DNA of 64,000 nt from Zelopaecilomyces penicillatus. Lineage: Eukaryota > Ascomycota > Sordariomycetes > Hypocreales > Pseudodiploosporaceae. This document shows, piece by piece, positions 1 through 9,459 of the stretch. Position numbers and translations under genes: made by a program. A model generated the notes under the pieces. The model was not told where the DNA came from. It made no database searches and saw nothing but the letters and a program-made list of their open reading frames with translations. How positions within the stretch are numbered: the stretch's first letter is position 1; each line of letters opens with the position of its first letter. The DNA lies in contig VCCP01000001.1 of NCBI GenBank assembly GCA_005765155.1, positions 5,394,001 to 5,458,000 on the forward strand, written 5' to 3'.

Positions 1-1832
1 GCAGAAAAATGTGGGGTGAGAACTCTGAGTATCAGGCTTTCTTTCTGGTAGATACTCGTTTTCACCCAACTTGGGGTTGTTTTTCGGTCTGTTGTAGGAA
101 AAAATGGTTGTGTTTGTGAAGCTGCATAGAGGCTGCGCTTGGAGAACTGAGAGCGTGGGTGAGGTAAAGATGGTAGACGGAGGGGCGTATACTTGGTTTA
201 TATAAGTATTGTCGGGTTCACCCAACGAAGTGTGTATTAATAGATAATAATGTATTGAGATAATGATATGTTTAAACTGGCAATTCTTGTCTTGTCGTGG
301 ACTGTGCACCTAGAATGGGAGATGTATACCTAACATGACAGACCCTTGGTCCACGCCCCCCCCCCCCCCCCCCCCCCGTTCAAATCGAAACTATGGTCCA
401 GTCAAGACAGTAAACAAAACAATAGTGGCCTAGATAGCGAGTATTCGAACCAGCTCTGGCGGGGTGGCTCAGATGCAGTGACAAGTAACCAAGATAGATA
501 GACACCTACATGATATAGGTAGTTGTAGGTATTAAATCAATCATCAATACGGCAACACAGATCCAGCTGTTGCGAATAGCGTCTGCGACTTTTTGGACTG
601 GTGTACCCCAGCGTTGGCCCAAAATCGTCGAGGTACAGCAGGACAAGGCACTCGTGCAGGGCGTTTTCTCAGAGGCAACAAGGGCCTGGGATAGGTCTGA
701 GGTGGGGCCTGGAAGGGGCCTAGGCACTGCCCGCTGTCAGCCGCAGTGGGTCCTTCAGCCTCAAAAAAAAGAAGGGGACCTTGGACATATATTGGGTACA
801 CTTGGGAGATACCTACAGTCTCACTATGGATAATATGAAGATCAGAGTACCTGGATGTAGACACGACCCAAGGTATCTGTAGCCGCTCTGATATTGGCCG
901 TTAGCTGTAAGGCTGCGTTCCTTCTCCCCGTTCAATGAGGAATGTGTTGGGCTGCCAGACTTGCAAGCAATAACTATATCGTATGGTAGGAAGGTACGAT
1001 GATACGATTGTACGCAATGCTCTTTCTTCACACAAACAAACACTCTCTCCTCACGCAGCCAGTACTACCTTCCTACTAAACATCTTCATATTCAACTCCA
1101 ACTTCATTCCTGCAATGTTTTTGATGTGATGAGCAGTCCTTGCTTTTGTCGCCGTCTTTGAGCCTAAAGCTGCCCTTGATTTAGCCCATGGGAAATGGAT
1201 CAAGTTTTCTAAACCCGGTCCAATAGCCATTGCACAGGACTTGCATCCGGGGGGTGTGTGCATTCAACACCATTCATTACTATCCGTCCACACCCCTAAC
1301 CGGCCCCCCCTGGCCTGTGATGGGTTGCGCATAGCTGCCTGCCATGCAAGCGAAGCCATTCTCGATGCCTACTATTAGACACTAGGAATGCAGCTCGCCA
1401 GCCATACTTGAGTCCCACGCCTCGAGTCCCGCCGTCTTACACCTTACATACGGGCTGTAAAGGTGGCGCTCGCCCATTGAACGCATTTTCCCATCTGTCC
1501 TGCATCTCTTTGCACTCTCTTTATTTCTTTTTGGTGGTTCTTGTTTCTCAGTAAATTCATACTCAACCCCAGCCGTCTGTCTCCCGTCTGTTTCTTGGTG
1601 TGCTACTTTCCGCACTGTTTCTCGACTCATCTCCGGCTTTTTCGTCTCACCGGGCAAAGCTCTGCCACCTAAACCGGAGTCAGAACATTAGGAGCGGCGA
1701 ACCAGTGGACTAAGACCAGAGTTTGGAAGCGAAGGGAGAGAGGGAAATAAGAGAAAGAATAGGAAAGGGGGACCGAGAACAGGGCAGCTTTGACCAAGGA
1801 AGGAAACAATCACAACCCAGCACGCATTGATA
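1..1832. other. Intergenic, no gene seen
   Basis: I see no supportable coding region here on either strand. The open frames present are short and lack domain-like composition, and several overlap on both strands. A pure cytosine run of 22 bases lies at 356-377. The stretch from about 1500 to 1832 is probably the 5' leader and promoter of the gene starting at 1833. The left window edge could carry the tail of a neighbouring transcript, but nothing shows it. Confidence 0.6.
356..377. repeat. Homopolymer run, 22 C
   Basis: An uninterrupted run of 22 cytosines. Comparable runs of 16, 21 and 20 guanines occur at 4733-4748, 22456-22476 and 45491-45510. Exact lengths of such runs are often unreliable in assemblies. 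Confidence 0.95.
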
Positions 1833-3216
1833 ATGGACAGGATAAATGAAGGAGTCATGAGGGATATCGGGTCTGGGACAAACAGCAATCTGCCGGATTT
1901 TGCGGCCGGCACGGCACTACCGCTGGAGACCGTTGTCTCTTTCGAGCCTTCATCAACATCCGATCCCTCGCCAACCTCTAATGCTGATGGGTCTCCGCAG
2001 CAGCAGGCAAGCTCTACAGGCACCTCCTCTACCTCACACCCTTCGCCAGCCGTTGTCATATTTGACGATTCCAAAAATTTTGACGGAGGCGGCGTTGACA
2101 AGAAAACTGGAGATGGTGGAGGCATCGGTGGGATTGGTGGGGACGATAATGATGCTAAACGCCATGTCCTTTCGGGTGCCGCATCTAAACCTTTCAAATG
2201 GGAACCCGCCAACGACACCGTCACGCTCAAAGATGTTTTCTGGCTCTCTAATGGGAGTGTCATCGACAACGCTTCCATTCCTTCAGAGCAGACTGGACAA
2301 GCTCTTATATTTGGTATGTTGTGTTTGACACTGGAGGACTGTCCTTCCTGCCTTCATTTTAATTATCACCTATATTAGCCTCCGAAGCTTTATGTGGCTG
2401 ACTCAAGACATTCGTTTGCCTACAGTAAACCGGACTCAAGCTGTCCTTGATCTTCCCCGTATCAAAAATTTCTATGGGACTCAAATGGCCATCAGGGTTG
2501 AATGGAAGACAGAACATGCGCTGGGATTCTCGGAGTCTAGCATCTTTACTGTCACCAACGATGAAGCCGATGACTTTGAAGCGATATGGAAAACCGCTTC
2601 TAAAGAACAACGCACAGGAAGAGAGGGTATTTATGGAGGTTCGAATCCGGATATTGGCAAAGGAGGTGCAACACCTAGCCCGAAGATCAGCGGTGACAGC
2701 GGGAGCAGAGGTGGAGGCAAAGGCGGAATCGCTGCAGGCGCTATTGCGGGTATAGTAATCGGCGTTGTCATTGCGCTCGTTTCTGTTATCGGTCTCGTCT
2801 GGTTCCTCCGTCGTCGTCGGAGTCAACGCCGCGGCGTCAGCCATGGTAGTGAGCAGCCTGCTCGTTCTTACGTGGCCGACAAGGAAGACGCTCAAGCTCG
2901 CGTTACAGAGTCACCTACTTCACCTTACTCGGATGATGGTCTTGGTCGTGGCCAGCAAGAACAGCTCCCCAGGAATAACAATTCTCATCTGCCCCCTCCT
3001 GGCACCACCTTCACGACTCATCACCCCGCCGAGTCTAGCAGCAGACCAGATCTGTCTGGCAATGCAGAGACACCGCAGGACGGTGGCGGAAACGTATCGC
3101 GCGCGGTGGCTCATCTCGTTGAGGATGGCATGACTCATGATGAGATCCGCCGACTAGAAGAGGAGGAACGACACCTAGATGCTGAGATTGAGCGCGCTGG
3201 CAGACGCTCACCATGA
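1833..3216 (+). CDS. Single-pass membrane protein with low-complexity ectodomain
   Basis: Two exons, 1833-2313 and 2426-3216, give 423 residues. The intron has a GTATGT donor, a CTGAC branch-like motif and a CTACAG acceptor. An earlier TTAG acceptor at 2378 was rejected because it leads to a stop after seven codons. The N-terminal third is rich in Ser, Thr and Gly with no clear signal peptide. A compact middle region follows, with a YGTQ-type segment and a SESSIF motif. Next come a Gly-rich linker, one hydrophobic segment coded at about 2725-2805 (GAIAGIVIGVVIALVSVIG), an Arg-rich stop-transfer and an acidic coiled tail rich in Glu and Arg. The layout resembles fungal cell-wall sensor-like or Mid2-like proteins, but I do not recognise the family. 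The TM segment is seen; the topology is inferred. Confidence 0.7.
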
Positions 3217-4008
3217 TATAACTGATCATCTAATAACTAGCAGGGAGCCGGAGACACGGGCGTCTTGCTGATGAGGTTTAGGGTGTTTTTTTTTGTACAT
3301 TCTGCGCTGTTTTGCTAATTTTGATTCTTGTTGCTGGTGTCATGGAGTAGCCATTATTACCAGAAGAATATTAGCCAGGTTTGGGGATATGATTTTGAAA
3401 TATAATGTGGACGAAGAGGGCCTTTTCGTTTCGTCACATGTGCTTTTGCCTATGATGTCACTAATAATGAATAAGAACTATGCAGGATTGTGAGTTATTG
3501 GAAACTTTGTCCAAAGACGCAACACTGGGATCTCCGACTACACCAACCAGCTAGCCAGCCATGCGTTCAGATAAGTGGCCATGACGGGTGTCCTCACGGT
3601 TTTGCAACATGGCCAATTTGGGGGTACTGGGTTATATATTATAGTCACCTCTTCGCATTCGCTTGAATATGCGTTAAAATATACAGTACTGAGCTCCTTG
3701 TTGTACAAGATAATAGCAAAACAAAGTCCCATTCCCTCGAGCCTATTCCACATTGTTCCCATTTAGTAGTAATGTACATTAGAAGACGCGCTTCCCTGCT
3801 ATCGTCAACTCAGCTGGGGCAACCCTTTTGACCTGCCATGCCAGGGTAGGGTATGATGGGTTGTTCATAAGACACCTTTTCTGGTATAGCCAACCGAGCC
3901 GTGTTTATCGTCGCCTCACCACTGTCTGCACCTGACAACAACCTTTCTCTTCTTTCTTCTCACTTCTTGTACATTTTTTCCCCCTTCAAAATCCAGCTCG
4001 ACTACAAC
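3217..4008. other. Intergenic between convergent genes
   Basis: This stretch separates the stop of the membrane protein from the stop of TVP23 on the opposite strand. It should hold both 3' untranslated regions. The short open frames on both strands have no protein-like features. Confidence 0.6.
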
Positions 4009-5032
4009 TCAGCTGCGGGAAAACCAACTGCTAACCATGTTGGTTGCAATGTTGCCCGCCAGGTTGGTGGTGCCAAACGCGCTACCTGCCATGTTGGATG
4101 CCTGGCTGAACTTGTCGCAGCGAGAGAAGGCTAGGGTGTTTGTAATGGTGAGGACCAGTGCGATGACTGCTGCCAGTTAGTAGTTATCCTCTCCTATGGC
4201 GCAGTGGTTTGCTTTTTGAATCTGTCAAACGAAATGGGGACGAGATATAGCGTCGCATAAAGATAGAACCGTGTGCGGATATAGCGATCTCGAACTTTGG
4301 GAAGAACAGGAGATAAAACCAACAGGTGATTCTTGAACGGTTTATTAAAAAAAGGGAGGGGCTGTGGTTGTTTTGACTTACTGACGAGGGGCAGCCAGAG
4401 GAACGACAGCCTGACTATAGCAAGAAACGCCATCAAAATCCACAGCAAAGGCTGCACATACAGAGCCAGCCAGAAGAAACGGCTGTCCGTCGCGTTGATG
4501 ATCTTCGTCCCAGGCTCACTGCTCTCAAACACCCATTTGGAATCGCCCGTCGCAGGGTCTACCTCATTCCACCAACGCAGCCCGACAAGGCGCCGCCCCG
4601 CAATGTTCTTCAGGTAGTAAAAGTCGGCCGCGAGAAGGAGAATCGTGATGATGAAGATCATAATCCTGCACACGTCCAAAAACAAAAAAAAATCTTGTCA
4701 GTTCCAAGTATCTTAATTTTATATTAGAGGGAGGGGGGGGGGGGGGGGAGGCAACAAAGCTCTTTCTGGGTCGTGCGAGAAGAATAGGGAGGCAGTTCCG
4801 CCAAAAGAATAAATAAAACGTACATGCTCAGCGACACCCATAGTCCAAAGAAATAGATGAGAACGCTTGCTATCACAGACTGTCAGCCCGTCTGGTGCAA
4901 TTGAGAGCAAGCTCCTCCCTCATCTAAAAAAAACTCACATATCCTGAAGCCGAGAAACGTCAGGAGGGTGATTGGGTGGGCACTGAGTCGCCAGCTCAGC
5001 GCTCCAGCAGGCTGGTTCTGCTCGACATCCAT
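4009..5032 (-). CDS. TVP23: Golgi membrane protein TVP23
   Basis: Four exons on the minus strand, 5032-4939, 4869-4824, 4665-4382 and 4166-4009, give 193 residues, the usual size for the family. The signature is the conserved stretch around YYLKNIAGRRLVGLRWWNEV followed by WVFES, which places it in the TVP23/FAM18 family of multi-pass proteins of late Golgi vesicles. Four hydrophobic segments are visible: residues about 18-35 and 40-60, one near 100-120 and one around 135-155. The C-terminal exon encodes the conserved LTITNTLAFSRCDKFSQAS segment. Introns are 69, 158 and 215 bp, with GTGAGT, GTACGT and GTAAGT donors. The second intron contains a 16-base homopolymer (C on the coding strand). 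Identification is by recognition of the family sequence. Confidence 0.9.
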
Positions 5033-5773
5033 CGTGTTTTCTTATCTTCTGCTACTGTCGGGTTTCACTGAATGTGAGCACACTGGTCATGCCGTGTCAG
5101 AACCCGTAGAGTATTAGTGTGGAGGCCAGAAGCGTTGTTGCTACTATCGTCGCAATCGTTTGTCACCGTCGTCGTCAGTAGCAGCATCAGCATCCATAAC
5201 GCCAGGGAGCTTCGTGTTCAAGCTGCTGTAAGCTTTGAACCCGGGCCAGGAGGTAAGATGATCCGGTGGGCGTGTTAACGGATAACAGTCAATGCCAAGC
5301 AAAGCTGCCCTGTGAGCGGTAAAATGCGGCAGAATGCTGGGCACTGGCGATGGACCATCCACTTAAAACCGTTGAATGGATACCACTTATTTACAAGCTA
5401 ATCGGAAACAAGCAAGTGTTTAATATCAGTTCTACCAATCTAGGTACTTATACTAGGTCTTCGTTGTATAAGCCTTTCTAGGTACTGTTATTGTAAGGTT
5501 ACGTGCTGTAACAACCAGTACGGGACCCATCTTAGTGCTCTTGCTAGCGTCTCTCGCCCCCATCCACCTTCTTTGTTCTATCATCATCATAAAACATCAA
5601 ACTCGCGACAAACTCATAATACTTTATTGAAGTAGCACGGATCAACGAGTCTAATTCGTAAAAATTAATCGCAAGTCAAGAGATACTGCGTGCCTTCCAA
5701 CTAGCGTCATCCTCTGCATGCTGCTTTATACGTCACTGCTCGTTCTTGTTTTGTCCACACTCTGCTATCCATC
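5033..5773. promoter_or_regulatory. Divergent intergenic region, TVP23 / lyase gene
   Basis: These 741 bp separate two genes transcribed away from each other, so both core promoters should lie here. No specific operator could be identified by eye. The right part, from about 5560, is CT-rich and A-rich, as expected of a fungal leader. Confidence 0.5.
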
Positions 5774-6826
5774 ATGAGCTTATCCACGGCTGCAATGGCC
5801 GCGAGATCCACATCGATACTCCGCCGTTCGCTTCTCTATGGTGATTTCCCCAACCTAGTCTGCCCAAGCAGTCATATTGCCATTGAAATAATACTGATAA
5901 TTTCCCCAGTACCTGCCTCCTCCCAGAAGATGTTGAAAAAGTCACTGGGCTTGGCTACAGACAATGTGACTTATGATTTGGAAGACTCCGTGACGCCAGC
6001 GCAGAAAGATAATGCTCGAGACCAGCTGAAGGCGCACATTTCCGCATTGGAGGAGCGCCCGCCCTTGATCTCAGAACTGGCTGTCAGAATGAATGCCGTC
6101 TCAACGCAGTTTGCTCTTAATGATTTGACAACTCTGGCATCCTTGTCAAGGGTAGATGCCGTCGTGGTCCCCAAAGTTGAGTCAGCTGCAGACTTGACTT
6201 TCGTGACCGATGTCTTACGGCATGTCTCTCCAGAGCGTCATCTTGAGAGCTCGCAAAATCCCATCAAGATTATTGCCCTGATTGAGTCAGCTCGTGCAGT
6301 AGTAGATCTTCCGTCAATATGCAAGGCGTCGCCTTTTTTGAGTGGACTGATTTTCGCTGCCGAAGATTTTGCGCTTGACCTTTCCATCACGCGGACACCC
6401 TCGCTAACAGAATTCCTCTATGCTCGGTCCGCAATCGTTACGGCTGCCCGAGCGTTTGGACTGCCGAGCGCCATAGACTTGGTCTGCACATCCTATAGGG
6501 GTGAGGATGGGCTTAGAGCTTTGGAAGCTGAATGTGCCAACGGAAAGTCCATGGGTTTCAATGGGAAGCAGTGCATTCATCCCGTGCAGGTGGAAACCGT
6601 TCAGAGAATGTTTGCCCCGGGGCTGGGAGAAACAGAATGGGCAGTTCGGGTTACAATTGCCGACGAAAAAGCAGCAGCAACTGGACGAGGTGCCTGGACA
6701 CTTGATGGAAAAATGATTGACGCTCCAGTCGTGGGCAAAGCTCATGCTATAATGGCCAAAGCCAAGTTATGCGGACTTGATGTAAGCGCGCTTAGGTTGA
6801 AATGGAAACACCAAGAGCCGGAATGA
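5774..6826 (+). CDS. HpcH/HpaI aldolase-citrate lyase family, CLYBL-like
   Basis: Two exons, 5774-5840 and 5910-6826, give 327 residues. The 69-bp intron (GTGATT donor, CCCCAG acceptor) is a multiple of three and has no stop, so an unspliced reading of 350 residues stays open. Splicing restores the family start RRSLLYVPASS, the CitE-like phosphate or CoA-binding beta strand, so I take the spliced form as real. Other family marks are DLEDSV, the VVPKVES strand, the FAAEDFALDL segment expected to hold the metal-binding acidic residue, and NGKQCIHP near the C-terminus. The leading residues are Ser/Arg-rich and compatible with a mitochondrial presequence. Animal CLYBL cleaves citramalyl-CoA; other family members act on malyl-CoA or citryl-CoA, so the substrate is not settled by the sequence. 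Confidence 0.85.
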   Translation: MSLSTAAMAARSTSILRRSLLYGDFPNLVCPSSHIAIEIILIISPVPASSQKMLKKSLGLATDNVTYDLEDSVTPAQKDNARDQLKAHISALEERPPLISELAVRMNAVSTQFALNDLTTLASLSRVDAVVVPKVESAADLTFVTDVLRHVSPERHLESSQNPIKIIALIESARAVVDLPSICKASPFLSGLIFAAEDFALDLSITRTPSLTEFLYARSAIVTAARAFGLPSAIDLVCTSYRGEDGLRALEAECANGKSMGFNGKQCIHPVQVETVQRMFAPGLGETEWAVRVTIADEKAAATGRGAWTLDGKMIDAPVVGKAHAIMAKAKLCGLDVSALRLKWKHQEPE

Positions 6827-6896
6827 GCATAATATAGATGAACTTTGATGGCGTAAGATCAATATAGCCATACTATCAATGTGCTTCATATGCCCC

Positions 6897-8997
6897 CTAC
6901 ATCAAGAAGTTTGGCCGCCAAAAAAATGTTGGTTCATCTAAGTCCACGTCTTGAGTTTCCCATGCTTTATTGCGTGCCTGATGAAGCCGTGTGAAAGTGT
7001 TCCCTGGACGTATATTTGGGTCAAGTTTTTGTCGACTCGAACCATTGAAATCTGCATATTCATCTACGAGAGAGTGATATGTATTAGTCAAGCTGGTTGA
7101 TGCCAAATTTGCCGCATCGTCGTCCAATATGGCTTCATTTCTTTTGAATTTGTGATGGTCTAAATCATCGATTGGGGGACTGTATGAGCGTCCAAAGACC
7201 TCTCCTTCAAATCTCTCAATGTACGCACATATACTCTCGTTGAAATCATTCAAGGCTAGGCCTGGAGGGTTTGGCGGTGTAGTTGTGGCATTTGGAATAA
7301 CACCAGCCCCAAACTGTTGCTGAATTGACTGTATTGTCGAGCTCTGACAACCTTGCTGTTTCCATGTCGCGGGGGTGTTCCTTTCCAAAGCTAAGTTCCT
7401 GCTACTATAGAGTTGAGATTGGGTGGGAACAGTATGTTGTGTCTGAAGAGGAGAACAGTAACTAATTAGTCTAGAGTAGTTCTTTTCATTTTTAGTTTCA
7501 AAGCTTGGAAAAGCGTTGTCCAACTCGCATGCCTGATTTGCAATGGGCATAACATTGACTTCCTGTTCAGTGGAGTCTAATATAAATGTTGGGGGCTCTG
7601 GTGGCCGGTTTGGAAGCAAACTTGCTCCAGCAAGATTTCCTGAAAGATTTTTACATGTTGGCACTGCCTCTCTTCCTGATATGGTCACTGGTTTTGAGTA
7701 ATTGGGGATTCCACGCGGAAGGTCCGACTCCGTGACTGGATTTTGAACATGTGAAAAGTTCTTCTGCATTAGTTCAGGTTTCTCTGGCGGCAGACTAGCT
7801 TGGTCAAGATTTGTGCCCAGATTTGATTTATCTCCGTTGGAAATGTTTGGCTCGGGTTGTAACTCCGGCACTGTGACACATTGAGCTGTCATATTCGCTG
7901 CTCCATCCGCGCAAGAGGCCTGACCAGCAAGTTTTGCATGGGGTATACTATCCGTACCTCCGGAATCAGTACGGGGGGGTTCTGTCTCTTGGTGTTGTTC
8001 CAGATAAGACTGCAGATGAAAGATGCATTTTTGAGCTGTCCTCGTATTCTTCAGCAGACCTGTATCTATCAACTTTTTTAGAATCATATCAGGGGATGCA
8101 GGTGCCTGCATGATGGTGCCAACCAAGACTGAATTAGAGCTGCCAGGTTTGTGGCATGGAAGTTTGTGGCTTATTAAAGAACTAGGGGTGAACGATGGCG
8201 TTGGCATTTTAATGTTGGAATATCCCGAGCTTTGTACGTTCTCGTCAGAGCCACGTGAAACTAGAGTCCTCTCAGACACTAGTCTCGGGGTGTCTTGTTT
8301 TACAGGGGTAGAGGAGTTGGGAACCTGTGAAGGCAAGTCGCCTTCAGGGGCGAACGTGGGCCGCATGTGGTGGCTGGTGTCCTCATTTGGGTTTACGCCA
8401 GCTTCAGAGCAAATCATAGTGGTGTGAGAATCGCTTGATTCTTTTGGTAGATGTATATCCTTTTGCTGTGGGAGCTTCTCGCTTGGTTCTGAGTTGCTGG
8501 GTGCCCTGTGTTTGATTATGTTACAGTTCTCTAATGTCACCCCTTTAAGTACCAGATCCGCAACTATTGATCGTCAGTAGGAGCATTGGAGTTGCAAACC
8601 AAATAAAACATACACTGCTTGAATGTAGAACCTCGTCCGTTAAGGAATAAGCCAGCGGTTAAGTTTGGGCTCAACTTGAAGAAGAAAAAGTCACTAACAA
8701 CGTAACACGCCGAAGCAAGGAGATCCGGCTTGTGATATTGCCACTAACCGTGATTCTGTCTGTAGGAATAGCACCCGACGAAAAGTTGTCCATCACCTCA
8801 CGACTTGATCGAAGCGTTGGCTTTGTACTCTTTTTCCTTTTACTTGAACGACGCGGCTGATCTGTTAATCCCCGATCCCGTGGCTGTCTATCATTTGGTC
8901 TCGTGGTATCGTATCTGTCCGTCCGAGTCCTTCGCCTTGGCTGTTTCTTAAAGGCCAACTTTCTGTACGGTAAAGGATCCGGATCCAGTCTCTCCAT
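6897..8997 (-). CDS. Unrecognised protein with basic N-terminus
   Basis: Two exons, 8997-8709 and 8563-6897, give 651 residues. The 145-bp intron uses a GTGTTA donor and an AATAG acceptor. The junction is phase 1 and reads straight into the long second exon. The first 70 residues are very rich in Arg, Lys, Asp and Thr (RRRTRTDRYD, RRSSKRKKS), a likely nuclear localisation region, followed by a SSREVMDNF segment that looks conserved. The middle is Pro, Ser, Thr and Gln-rich and probably disordered. The C-terminal 110 residues (AYIERFEGEVFGRSYSPP onward) are more ordered in composition. I do not recognise the family. The gene may begin further upstream: the same frame is open to 9459 apart from one TAG at 9054-9052. 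It converges with the lyase gene, with only 70 bp between stops. Confidence 0.6.
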
Positions 8998-9051
8998 AGC
9001 TTGACGCTTTTTTCTGATCGGGGTGTTTTGGCCCCTGACGTATCTATCGTC

Positions 9052-9459
9052 CTAGTCTAGAAGGTCAGGGGAACTCCATTCGTCTTCCAGCCGTGACGAA
9101 GCGCTTAGAGGCGGGTCATCTTGAACAAAGAGTGTTGGTGAGCATCGCTGTGGGTGCCCCTTGTACATCAACTTCGGACTATTGGGCGGAAGATTATGAG
9201 GACGCCATGATGATCTGAAACCAGATGTGGTGTCGTCAGAGGGCGTCGTCTCTAGCGGAGGATCCAGGGTGCTGCTTGGGGCAGGAATGTGGCCTGGCCA
9301 GGAATGAATGAAACCAGTTTTTGAAGGTGGCTGAGAGAAGCATGGTGCGTTGAAAGCACCCACAACTTCAACATGACTCTCGGGGTACTGGGGTTGAAGC
9401 CGGAGGCTCTTGTCATCGTGTGTGCGAGACCGTCGTTGTGTATAGTGATGAGACATCAT
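9052..9459 (-). CDS. Possible 5' coding part of the neighbouring gene
   Basis: An open frame of 135 codons lies in exactly the same reading frame as the gene starting at 8997, separated only by a TAG at 9054-9052. The 17 codons between the TAG and that ATG (reading DDRYVRGQNTPIRKKRQA) are also protein-like. Possible explanations are a small intron that removes the stop, a point mutation, or simple leader sequence. Candidate splices exist. One is a GTGGGT donor at the GAAGTT|GTGGGT position joined to the CTAG acceptor just before 9051. Another is a GTACAA donor with a GATAG acceptor. None is decisive. Confidence 0.35.
   Translation of the reverse strand: MMSHHYTQRRSRTHDDKSLRLQPQYPESHVEVVGAFNAPCFSQPPSKTGFIHSWPGHIPAPSSTLDPPLETTPSDDTTSGFRSSWRPHNLPPNSPKLMYKGHPQRCSPTLFVQDDPPLSASSRLEDEWSSPDLLD

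Noticed and set aside
436..447. GAACCAGC-type sequence resembling a tRNA B box, and a GGTTCGAATCC at 2639
   Set aside because: No matching A box or foldable cloverleaf around the first; the second lies inside the coding exon of the membrane protein.
2379..2425. Alternative exon start at 2379 after TTAG in the membrane-protein gene
   Set aside because: It gives ASEALCG followed by a stop; the CTACAG acceptor at 2425 keeps the long frame.
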